DNA of 6,001 bases from Desulfobacca acetoxidans (lineage in GTDB: Bacteria > Desulfobacterota > Desulfobaccia > Desulfobaccales > 0-14-0-80-60-11): the NCBI GenBank assembly GCA_020723225.1, contig DYJG01000172.1, positions 1 through 6,001 on the forward strand, in the 5' to 3' direction. Numbering within the stretch: the stretch's first letter is position 1; the number at the start of each line of letters is the position of its first letter. Below the pieces are notes generated by a model. That model saw only the letters and a program-made list of their open reading frames with translations. It did no database searches and was not told the origin of the DNA. Below, piece after piece: positions 1-6,001 of the stretch. Both the position numbers and the translations under genes were made by a program.

Positions 1-1054
<1,054 letters not shown>

Positions 1055-1184
1055 TAATGGACGTCGCCGATCGAAAAAAGAAAACGCCGGAAGCTATTTT
1101 TGTCTTAAAAACGAAGTATTGGCCAATTAAAGTTAAAGTACCGCATCACTTTGCCGATAAGGGAATTGAAGGGGATTAAAACCG

Positions 1185-1197
1185 GCTTGAATCAAGC
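1185..1197. promoter_or_regulatory. 13-bp palindrome, possible operator
   Basis: GCTTGA-A-TCAAGC is a perfect inverted repeat with 6-bp arms and a one-base centre, in the divergent promoter region. It overlaps the -35-like TTGAAT (1187-1192) of one candidate promoter for the transglycosylase gene, the position expected of a repressor site. No regulator is known for it, and a 6-bp palindrome can occur by chance. Confidence 0.25.
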
Positions 1198-1214
1198 TAA
1201 ACCTGATTTAATAA
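1187..1214 (+). promoter_or_regulatory. Candidate sigma-70 promoter, distal, for the transglycosylase gene
   Basis: TTGAAT (1187-1192) and TAATAA (1209-1214) are separated by 16 bp and lie in AT-rich DNA. Transcription would begin near 1221, giving a leader of about 40 nt before ATG 1261. The hexamers match the consensus only partly, and this competes with the proximal candidate at 1225-1253. Confidence 0.3.
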
Positions 1215-1224
1215 AACTTCTGTA

Positions 1225-1253
1225 TTGACAATTACTTACAAAATAATTAATAA
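1225..1253 (+). promoter_or_regulatory. Candidate sigma-70 promoter, proximal, for the transglycosylase gene
   Basis: A consensus -35 box TTGACA (1225-1230) is followed after 17 bp by a weak -10-like TAATAA (1248-1253, 3 of 6 matches to TATAAT). The predicted start point, about 7 bp downstream, falls almost on ATG 1261, so the transcript would be nearly leaderless. That fits the lack of a Shine-Dalgarno before this ATG. The TTG of the -35 box is also the first codon of the longest open frame, which is therefore unlikely to be the true translation start. Confidence 0.35.
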
Positions 1254-1260
1254 ATTATCC

Positions 1261-2073
1261 ATGCGGATCAAAATCTTTCTCCTGGCCGCCGCCCTGCTTG
1301 CAATCGCCCTGAACGGCGCTAGTGCGTCTTCTCCCCAGGCGGGGGCCGACGGCTCCCTGGTCCTGGACACCAAAGACTCTCCCACGAAAATCAATTCCGG
1401 AGACACCTTATATGACATCCAAACCCTGAGCGGGGAAGTCCAGGCCTATATCTTTCATAACCGCACCCGGGTCTGGGCGCCTCAATACGTTTCCCGGGCC
1501 CGCAAGTCCGCCTGGGCCCCGCTGTCCAATCCCAAGCTGGAATTTCTGATCTCCAAATATTCCCAGCAATACCGGGTGGACCCGTCTTTGATCCGGGCGG
1601 TGATGCGCCATGAGTCGGGCTACAATACCCAAGCGGTCTCCCCCAAAGGCGCCCAGGGCCTGATGCAGTTGATGCCCGGCACCGCCGCGCTCATGGGAGT
1701 GCGGGACCCCTTCGACCCGGAGCAGAACATCGCCGGCGGCGTGGGCTATCTCAGGCATTGCCTGGACCGTTTCGGCCACAACGTGCCCCTGGCGGTGGCC
1801 GCGTATAACGCCGGGCCGGAAGCCGTGGCCAAGTATTGCACCATCCCTCCTTACAGCGAAACCCAGGCCTTTGTCCAAAACGTCCTGGGATCCTACCAGG
1901 CCTTCGGCGCCGCGCCCCCGGCCTCCGCTACGGGGGTAGCCGACCCGAAAAAAGGCAAGGCGCAAACCAAAGCCCAAGCCAAGGCCCCCATCCGCCCCAA
2001 GGGGCCGAAGATCGTAGAGATCAAGCCCAAAAAGAAGAGCCAGCCCCAGGCCGCCCAGAATACTGCAGAATAG
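1261..2073 (+). CDS. Exported SLT-domain lytic transglycosylase (GH23 family) with basic C-terminal tail
   Basis: This enzyme cleaves the MurNAc-GlcNAc bond of peptidoglycan, forming 1,6-anhydro-MurNAc ends, in the periplasm. ATG 1261 gives 270 residues beginning with a signal peptide (MRIKIF, then a hydrophobic core, likely cut after ALNGASA near residue 23). I prefer it to the TTG at 1225, which would add 12 residues before the signal peptide. Residues 24-90 are not recognised. The SLT catalytic domain spans about 93-215: the catalytic glutamate is E118 in RHESGYN, followed by GAQGLMQLMP (130-139), AYNAGP (181-186) and an IPPYSETQAFV segment (195-205) typical of family 1. Residues 216-270 form a low-complexity Ala/Pro/Lys/Gln tail, strongly basic near its end. 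No LysM or other wall-binding domain is visible. The gene stands alone, divergent from comEC and convergent with the channel gene. The exact subtype and physiological role cannot be read from sequence. Confidence 0.93.
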   Translation: MRIKIFLLAAALLAIALNGASASSPQAGADGSLVLDTKDSPTKINSGDTLYDIQTLSGEVQAYIFHNRTRVWAPQYVSRARKSAWAPLSNPKLEFLISKYSQQYRVDPSLIRAVMRHESGYNTQAVSPKGAQGLMQLMPGTAALMGVRDPFDPEQNIAGGVGYLRHCLDRFGHNVPLAVAAYNAGPEAVAKYCTIPPYSETQAFVQNVLGSYQAFGAAPPASATGVADPKKGKAQTKAQAKAPIRPKGPKIVEIKPKKKSQPQAAQNTAE

Positions 2074-2086
2074 GCACGCCGAAGAA

Positions 2087-2107
2087 GTTCAAGGTTCAAG
2101 GGTCAAA
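2087..2107. repeat. GTTCAAR-type heptamer array, left arm of the convergent gap
   Basis: Three consecutive 7-bp units read GTTCAAG, GTTCAAG and GGTCAAA, starting 13 bp after the transglycosylase stop codon. The reverse complement matches part of the array at 2238-2270, including a shared 15-nt run TTGAACCTTGAACTT. Together they form inverted arms about 130 bp apart. Confidence 0.8.
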
Positions 2108-2180
2108 GTTTGGTCTGCGGCCCCTGTTGACCTTTAATAAGTTACGAGTGACTCAAAGGTTTTGGAAATTTTTGCTGCTC

Positions 2181-2197
2181 GCCAAAGGTCCTTTGGC
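2181..2197. repeat. Palindrome GCCAAAGG-T-CCTTTGGC
   Basis: Eight-base arms flank a single base. As RNA it would fold as a 6-bp stem with a 5-nt loop. It sits mid-gap between convergent genes but has no downstream T-run, so a terminator role is not supported by the usual criteria. Confidence 0.5.
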
Positions 2198-2237
2198 CCC
2201 TCCGCAAGTAATGCAAAGTTCTCAGAAATTGTCTTTT

Positions 2238-2270
2238 AACTTTGAACCTTGAACTTTGAACCTTGAACTT
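2238..2270. repeat. Alternating AACTTTG/AACCTTG heptamer array, right arm of the convergent gap
   Basis: The units are AACTTTG, AACCTTG, AACTTTG, AACCTTG and a partial AACTT. The strict alternation makes a 14-bp higher-order repeat present 2.4 times. It ends 31 bp from the stop codon of the channel gene and is the inverted counterpart of the array at 2087-2107. Confidence 0.9.
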
Positions 2271-2301
2271 AACCAAGGAAATCAGAACGAAATCCCCCCG
2301 C

Positions 2302-4902
2302 TTATTCTTTCCCTTTAGTCCAGGCCGCGGGCCAATTCTTGATAAACAGGTCCCGCTGCGGAAAAGGCATCTCGATACCTTCCCGTTGAAAGGACTCGAA
2401 GATGGCGGTATTCAACTCATGAGTGACCGCAATCCGGTTCCTGGGGGTATCGAGAAAGACCCAGATGGTGAAGTCCAGGGAGCTTTCGCCGTAAGCCTTA
2501 AAAAACGCCTCGGGAGCAGGGTCTTTCAGGACCCGGGGGTGGGCCAGGCAGAGGCCGGTGACCAATTGGGTCCCCCGCCTGACATCGGAGCCGTAACCCA
2601 CGCCCACCTTCAATTCCAGGCGGTTCGGACCCCAGCCGTAGTGGGTCCAGTTGACGATCTTGCCGGAAAGCAGCTCCGAATTGGGGATGATGAGCACATA
2701 GCGGTCAAAGGTTTGGAAGATGGTGCTCCGGACCCGTATTTCCTTCACTTCCCCCCATTGGCCGTCGATGACCAGCATGTCCCCCACTTTGATGGGTCTC
2801 TCAAAGAGGAGAATCAGGCCGGAAATGAAATTATTGACGATGTTTTGCAGCCCGAAGCCGATCCCCACCCCCAGGGCGCCGGCGATCAGGGCCAGGTTGA
2901 TTAAGGGAAAGCCCAGAATATTCAGGGCCGTAAGGCCGCCCACCAGCAAAATGACATAATGCAGGGTGGTGGAGATGGTGTAGCAAATGCCGGAGTCCCA
3001 GCCGGTGCGGGGGAAGACGCGGACTTCCATGATGCCCCGGGCCAGGCGTGAAAAATAGCCCGCCAGATAGAGCGCCAGGGCCGCGGCGGCGATGGTCAGG
3101 GGAGTTAACTGCACGGACCCCAAGGAGGGTCCCCAGTTGATCCATTGAAAAAGCCAGGCCAGCTTGGAGGCTTCCAGACCCCAGGCCTTCATGGCCAGCA
3201 GGAGAGCCGCGGCCCCCACCACCACGGAGATGCCCCGGCGGATCAAGCGGTGCACCCTCCGGAGCATTTCCCCCCGTTGGGGGTAGCGCTTTCTCGCCCA
3301 ACCCTTCTCCGGGTGCAGGAGATAGTGGAGCAGGCCTTCCAATCCCAGCCAGAAAAGGGCCAGCAATAAAAGGACGACGCCGGTAAAGGCCCCGGCCTGG
3401 GCCAGATAATTCGCCAGGTTTTGGAAGCCCAGGAGGTCAGTGAGAATAATGGCGGCCAGAAGAAGCCAGACCAGGCTGCGCAGGGTGCGGATCGCGGCCG
3501 GCTGCTTAATCCAGTGAGGCCATGGCAGTTCCGGGAGCAGCTTTTCCAGATACTGCCACCGCAGCAGCCACATGGCCCAACCCAAGAGGCCGATCCGGAA
3601 AAGGTGCCCGAGAAATTGGCGGCTCCCCGGGGGGAATTCCAATAATCCGGCGCTCGCCAATCCCCAGGCGCCGACCAGCAGGTAGGCCAGCAACAACTGG
3701 AGGTAGCGCCGGTAAAAAGCGGCGGTGACGGCATCCAGGGGCAGCAGGCCCCCGGCTTCCTCTCCGCTGAAAGCCAGCCGCAGCCAATGGCGGCCGAGAC
3801 GCAGGATTCCCAGGACCCCCAACAGGTAAAACAGGACGCGGGCAGCCGGGAACTCCCACAGCCCCAGACTCCACAGAGACAACCCCACCCAGAGGACCAG
3901 GGCCAGGAGAAAGAGGTGGCTCGCCAGAACTTGGCCCAGGCTGAGGATCGTCCGCTCTCCCCGGGTATGGCCTTTTTTCCGCCAACGCGCGAGGCGCGGC
4001 TTGACCGCGGCCGCCAGACGGCCCATGCCCCAGGCCAGCAGTCCCACCAGGGCCAAAAGGCCGATCAGGGCCGCAAGATGCTCCTGCAAAAAAGCGGTAA
4101 AAGCCCCGGAGGCCCTCATTGCCGCCAAACGGGTAAAACTTAAGGAAGGCAATGACCGGAGGGCCTGCCACATCCTGGCGGCCTGCTCTTGAAGAGAAAG
4201 CCGCTCCTGGCGTTTCAGCAGTTCCGCCTTCCAGACGGCGTCCAGGTAAGATTGCAGCTCGGTCCGCAACTCGGAGACCAATCCCTTATCCTGCTCCAGC
4301 AACCGGGATTCTTTCCCCAGGGCTTCCAGCAATTGCCCGGCGGCCTCCTGGGCCGCGGCCGCGCCCTTTTGGTAGCGCTGCTGGGCCAGCTTCATCTCCT
4401 TGGACCGGGCCACGGGATGGCGGCTGCCCTGGAGCCGGGCCACTTCCGCCTGGAGAGCGGCCTGGGAGGCCTCCCGGGCGGCCTGCTCCTTCTTCAGGGC
4501 CTCCGTTTCCAGGGCTAACTCCTTCAGCCGCTTGTCCAGCCGCTCCGCCTGTTGGGAATAAGTTTTTAAAGACTCTTCCGTTTGCACCAGGGGCAGGCCG
4601 GTCACCGCCAGGGAGGCCTTAAGCGCGGCAATGGCGGCTCTCCGCTCCTGAGAATCCTTCTCCGCCTGGGACCAAGCCTTGTTCGCCAGGGCAGCCCGGG
4701 ATTTTAGGGCCGCGGCCTCCTTTTCCAGGCCCTCGGCGCCTTCCGTCAGGATCCGGGGCAGGACCTCCGGCGCAGTGGCGGGCGCGCCGATTTTTTCGGG
4801 AGTCCGGGGCTTCTCCTGGGACAAACCGGTTGCCGGGCAGCCCAGGAGCAGCCAGAAAGCTATGACTGCGGTTGACAACAATCTGAAGGACAAGGCAGGC
4901 AT
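2302..4902 (-). CDS. Large MscS-superfamily mechanosensitive channel (MscK/MscM-like architecture)
   Basis: This is an inner-membrane channel expected to open under membrane tension and release solutes during hypo-osmotic shock. The protein has 866 residues. It begins with a signal sequence (1-28) in which LLLGC (18-22) is a possible but imperfect lipobox. Residues 50-250 are Ala/Glu/Lys/Leu/Gln-rich with coiled-coil character and are presumably periplasmic. About eleven hydrophobic segments follow, near 268-293, 319-345, 352-372, 396-420, 432-448, 468-492, 505-527, 557-578, 600-618, 645-665 and 667-700. The last is the pore helix with the signature GVGIGFGLQNIVNNFISG (678-695), then ERPIKVGD (701-708). 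The beta-domain has IIPNSELLSGKIVNW (738-752), and a mixed alpha/beta C-terminal domain runs to about 855. Length and architecture resemble E. coli MscK and MscM (YjeP) rather than the 286-residue MscS. The start is supported by GGAGG four bases upstream. Gating properties and any ion regulation cannot be inferred. Confidence 0.93.
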   Translation of the reverse strand: MPALSFRLLSTAVIAFWLLLGCPATGLSQEKPRTPEKIGAPATAPEVLPRILTEGAEGLEKEAAALKSRAALANKAWSQAEKDSQERRAAIAALKASLAVTGLPLVQTEESLKTYSQQAERLDKRLKELALETEALKKEQAAREASQAALQAEVARLQGSRHPVARSKEMKLAQQRYQKGAAAAQEAAGQLLEALGKESRLLEQDKGLVSELRTELQSYLDAVWKAELLKRQERLSLQEQAARMWQALRSLPSLSFTRLAAMRASGAFTAFLQEHLAALIGLLALVGLLAWGMGRLAAAVKPRLARWRKKGHTRGERTILSLGQVLASHLFLLALVLWVGLSLWSLGLWEFPAARVLFYLLGVLGILRLGRHWLRLAFSGEEAGGLLPLDAVTAAFYRRYLQLLLAYLLVGAWGLASAGLLEFPPGSRQFLGHLFRIGLLGWAMWLLRWQYLEKLLPELPWPHWIKQPAAIRTLRSLVWLLLAAIILTDLLGFQNLANYLAQAGAFTGVVLLLLALFWLGLEGLLHYLLHPEKGWARKRYPQRGEMLRRVHRLIRRGISVVVGAAALLLAMKAWGLEASKLAWLFQWINWGPSLGSVQLTPLTIAAAALALYLAGYFSRLARGIMEVRVFPRTGWDSGICYTISTTLHYVILLVGGLTALNILGFPLINLALIAGALGVGIGFGLQNIVNNFISGLILLFERPIKVGDMLVIDGQWGEVKEIRVRSTIFQTFDRYVLIIPNSELLSGKIVNWTHYGWGPNRLELKVGVGYGSDVRRGTQLVTGLCLAHPRVLKDPAPEAFFKAYGESSLDFTIWVFLDTPRNRIAVTHELNTAIFESFQREGIEMPFPQRDLFIKNWPAAWTKGKE

Positions 4903-4906
4903 GCAG

Positions 4907-4911
4907 CCTCC
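4907..4911 (-). promoter_or_regulatory. Shine-Dalgarno of the mechanosensitive channel gene
   Basis: GGAGG on the minus strand lies four bases before ATG 4902. The spacing is slightly short but the core is complete. It fixes the start codon and is the only clear ribosome-binding site in the window. Confidence 0.75.
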
Positions 4912-4928
4912 GGTTTAATTCTGAAAAA

Positions 4929-4945
4929 GTTCAAAGTTCAAGGTT
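4929..4945. repeat. GTTCAAR heptamer array, left side of the 393-bp gap
   Basis: The units are GTTCAAA and GTTCAAG followed by a partial GTT, starting 27 bp upstream of the channel start codon. It uses the same unit family as the array after the transglycosylase gene and is inverted relative to the array at 5267-5290. At 2.4 units it is convincing mainly because of those relatives. Confidence 0.7.
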
Positions 4946-5009
4946 GGTGCGATCGAGTAAATAAATAAGCACTCTTTACTCTCTTCGCGTCCTATTACTA
5001 AAAACAAAA

Positions 5010-5045
5010 TCACCTCAGAGGCACCGCGAGCGCAGAGAAAGTATT
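5010..5045. repeat. Degenerate CAGAG-rich dispersed repeat
   Basis: The segment contains ACCTCAGAGGCACCGCGAGC and then GCAGAGAAAG. It resembles the CACAGAGGCACAGAGAGCAC-type dispersed sequence that I recall from intergenic regions of several bacterial genomes, with some positions changed. The identification rests on recall, and this copy is imperfect. Confidence 0.4.
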
Positions 5046-5067
5046 TGGCGGTGTAAATCTTGAACTT

Positions 5068-5265
5068 GAGACTTCTGCGAAAGTCCCCCCACTTGTCATT
5101 CTGAGGAAGCGGAGCGACCGAAGAATCTCGCTTTTGGCGGCAAGGCTTTTCCCGGCGATGCTGAAGGTTACAAGCAGATCGGAAATCCTATCGTCCCAAA
5201 ACAAGATTCTTCACTCCGCTTCGCTCCGTTCAGAATGACAGAAGAGTGACTTTCGCAGAGGTCTC
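5068..5265. repeat. 198-bp imperfect palindrome, MITE-like or large REP-like element
   Basis: The termini are GAGACTTCTGCGAAAGTC (5068-5085) and GACTTTCGCAGAGGTCTC (5248-5265), complementary at 17 of 18 positions. Pairing continues inward with TGTCATTCTGA (5094-5104) against TCAGAATGACA (5230-5240) and GAAGAATCT (5120-5128) against AGATTCTTC (5204-5212). GAAGCGGAGCGA-like purine-rich segments lie between these in both arms. A centre of about 75 bp (5129-5203) is not obviously paired and encodes nothing recognisable. The arm sequence belongs to a GTCATTCTGA...GAAGAATCT dispersed repeat type that I recall from many bacterial genomes. There is no transposase, and heptamer repeats around the right end obscure any target duplication. 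A long-hairpin role at the end of the upstream ABC transcript is equally possible. Confidence 0.75.
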
Positions 5266-5266
5266 C

Positions 5267-5290
5267 ACTTTGAACTTTGAACTTTGAACT
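5267..5290. repeat. Perfect ACTTTGA heptamer array after the ABC ATPase gene
   Basis: There are three exact ACTTTGA units (5267-5273, 5274-5280, 5281-5287) plus ACT. The array begins two bases from the end of the palindromic element and ends five bases from the ABC stop codon. Read in the direction of that gene it is AGTTCAA AGTTCAA AGTTCAA. Confidence 0.9.
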
Positions 5291-5295
5291 ATATT

Positions 5296-6001
5296 TTATG
5301 CCGCACCGGGCTCTAAAAAGAGAATCTGCGTGCTGTCGTCGTAGGCCAGCAGTTCGGCGTAGCGGCCCCAGTCGATGGCGGTGTCCAACTGGCGTTCGGC
5401 TTCCTCTTCGTGAAATTCCAGTTCCAGGGCTTTCTGGACCACGTCCCACTCCATCTGTTTCTTATCGCTGGCTCTGAGCAGGCTCAGCAGCCATTTAAAC
5501 AAGGGCAGGCGGCGGATGCGGGTGGCGAAGATCTCTTTGCGGGAACGGATGGAGGCCTCCGCAAAGGTTTCTCCCAGAGGGTTGAGGGTGATGTCGCCGT
5601 AGGCCACAGTGGCGAACCCCAGGAGTTCCGCGGCCTCGATGAGCCGCAGCAGTTCGTCCGAATTCACCTGGAGTTCCTGGGCCAGGGCGTAGATGTCCGC
5701 CCGGTTGTTGGGCATGTTGTCCAGGTGTTCCAGCAGCCCGGAGAGGTCGTCGATATTGATGTGGGGCAGGGCCCGGGTGCGGCCCGGCTCGCCGGGCGCG
5801 GTGCCCAACTCCACGTGTTCCGGCTGGGTCTGGCCCGCGAGAACCATGTAAACCCGGTCCACCAGGTTCAGAAATTTGGGGTCCTTGCGGTTCCGGGGCA
5901 GGGGCAGGTCCACCTTGAGGTTCATGATCACCCGGCCCGGGTCCTTGTCCATGACCACGATGCGGTCCGCCATGAATACCGCTTCTTCAATGTTGTGGGT
6001 G
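5296..6001 (-). CDS. ABC transporter ATP-binding protein (nitrate/sulfonate/taurine type) with C-terminal AAA-associated domain, C-terminal part
   Basis: This is the ATPase subunit of an importer of the NrtD/SsuB/TauB family, expected to hydrolyse ATP at the cytoplasmic face with a separate permease and binding protein. The frame is open to the right edge, so 234 residues are visible and the start lies outside. The first visible residues are THNIEEAVFMADRIVVM; the histidine is the H-loop (switch) residue, and EEAxxxADRIxVM is typical of this family. PGRV and a LPLPRNR segment end the nucleotide-binding domain. Walker A, the signature motif and Walker B must lie beyond the edge. From about visible residue 80 to 222 there is an extra domain matching the ABC-transporter C-terminal AAA-associated family (PF09821 type): LLEHLDNMPNNRADIYALAQ, a helix-rich LLRLIEAAELLGF segment, NPLGETFAEA and AIDWGRYAELLAYD. 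The ATG at 5973 is internal, not the start. The transported solute cannot be told. Confidence 0.9.
   Translation of the reverse strand, partial: THNIEEAVFMADRIVVMDKDPGRVIMNLKVDLPLPRNRKDPKFLNLVDRVYMVLAGQTQPEHVELGTAPGEPGRTRALPHINIDDLSGLLEHLDNMPNNRADIYALAQELQVNSDELLRLIEAAELLGFATVAYGDITLNPLGETFAEASIRSRKEIFATRIRRLPLFKWLLSLLRASDKKQMEWDVVQKALELEFHEEEAERQLDTAIDWGRYAELLAYDDSTQILFLEPGAA

Larger units (their letters stand above)
1055..1260. other. AT-rich divergent intergenic region between comEC and the transglycosylase gene
   Basis: These 206 bp separate two divergent genes and must hold the promoters of both. They are clearly more AT-rich than the flanking genes. Visible elements are a TTGGCCAA palindrome (1119-1126), TTAAAG-like direct repeats near 1127-1136, a 13-bp palindrome GCTTGAATCAAGC (1185-1197) and promoter-like hexamers facing the transglycosylase gene. 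No ORF here looks real. I could not pick a convincing promoter for comEC. Confidence 0.6.
2074..2301. other. Convergent non-coding gap with mirrored repeats
   Basis: These 228 bp lie between the stop codons of the transglycosylase and channel genes. Heptamer arrays in opposite orientation lie near each end (2087-2107 and 2238-2270), with a 17-bp near-perfect palindrome at 2181-2197 and a GAGTGACTC palindrome at 2146-2154 between them. No GC-rich hairpin followed by a T-run is present, so I see no canonical intrinsic terminator for either gene. Pairing of the two arrays might serve that role. No credible ORF lies in this gap. Confidence 0.6.
4903..5295. other. 393-bp non-coding gap filled with repeats
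   Basis: This gap lies between the ABC ATPase gene and the channel gene, both on the minus strand. It holds, left to right, the ribosome-binding site of the channel gene, a short heptamer array (4929-4945), an AT-rich stretch (about 4950-5010), a degenerate CAGAG-rich repeat (about 5010-5045), a 198-bp imperfect palindrome (5068-5265) and a perfect heptamer array (5267-5290). Minus-strand open frames crossing it show peptides such as SEILRSLRFLRMT, which come from translating the repeat and not from a gene. I could not identify a convincing promoter for the channel gene. Confidence 0.7.

Noticed and set aside
1225..1260. TTG 1225 as the start of the transglycosylase (adding 12 residues)
   Set aside because: It would put a hydrophilic extension before a well-formed signal peptide. 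The TTG is part of a consensus -35 hexamer, and no ribosome-binding site precedes it.
1408..1977. Minus-strand open frame of 189 codons
   Set aside because: It lies antisense to the transglycosylase catalytic domain, and its Gly/Arg/His-rich translation has no recognisable family features.
2181..2197. Intrinsic terminator between the convergent genes
   Set aside because: The hairpin is AT-balanced and is followed by C-rich sequence, not a T-run, on either strand.
2087..2270. CRISPR-like array
   Set aside because: The units are only 7 bp and contiguous, with no spacers of regular length and no cas genes.
2263..2904. Plus-strand open frame of 213 codons
   Set aside because: It is antisense to the conserved MscS domain. 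The minus-strand frame carries unambiguous family motifs, and the long open frame is a by-product of GC-rich codon use.
5010..5204. Minus-strand open frame of 64 codons in the 393-bp gap
   Set aside because: It runs through the CAGAG repeat and the palindromic element. Its SEILRSLRFLRMT peptide is a translation of dispersed repeat DNA, and it has no ribosome-binding site.
5168..5449. Minus-strand open frame of 93 codons
   Set aside because: It overlaps the ABC ATPase gene in another frame and then reads repeat DNA (VILNGAKRSEES-type peptide), a known sign of a spurious ORF.

Overview
The window is a GC-rich stretch of bacterial chromosome with four protein-coding genes and repeat-laden gaps. 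Signal-peptide and envelope proteins, GC-rich coding DNA, AT-rich upstream regions and short 7-bp-period intergenic repeats suggest a Gram-negative bacterium, perhaps a deltaproteobacterium of the Desulfobacca/Syntrophobacter kind. That placement is inference from style, as no taxonomic marker gene is present.

Layout. (1) Positions 1-1054, minus strand: the N-terminal 351 residues of a ComEC/Rec2-type DNA-uptake channel protein, running off the left edge. Its first codons contain a perfect 7-bp tandem repeat. (2) 1055-1260: an AT-rich divergent intergenic region with weak promoter candidates. (3) 1261-2073, plus strand: an exported SLT-domain (GH23) lytic transglycosylase with a basic C-terminal tail. 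(4) 2074-2301: a convergent gap bounded by inverted GTTCAAR-type heptamer arrays. (5) 2302-4902, minus strand: a large MscS-superfamily mechanosensitive channel with a periplasmic coiled-coil N-terminus and about eleven membrane segments. (6) 4903-5295: a 393-bp non-coding gap holding two further inverted heptamer arrays, a degenerate CAGAG-rich repeat and a 198-bp imperfect palindrome resembling a MITE or large REP-like unit. (7) 5296-6001, minus strand: the C-terminal part of an ABC transporter ATPase of the nitrate/sulfonate/taurine type, fused to a C-terminal AAA-associated domain and running off the right edge.

The genes do not form one obvious pathway. Three act at the cell envelope (DNA import, peptidoglycan turnover, osmotic release) and the fourth energises solute import. 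The ABC gene and the channel gene share a strand, but the repeat-filled 393-bp gap argues against tight operonic coupling. The transglycosylase is divergent from comEC and convergent with the channel gene.

I see no convincing new multi-gene system. The two most interesting signals are the heptamer tract inside the start of comEC, where gain or loss of one unit gives an early stop in both directions (a possible phase-variation switch), and the ordered, mirrored repeats in the gaps. No tRNA, rRNA, CRISPR array or transposase gene was recognised.
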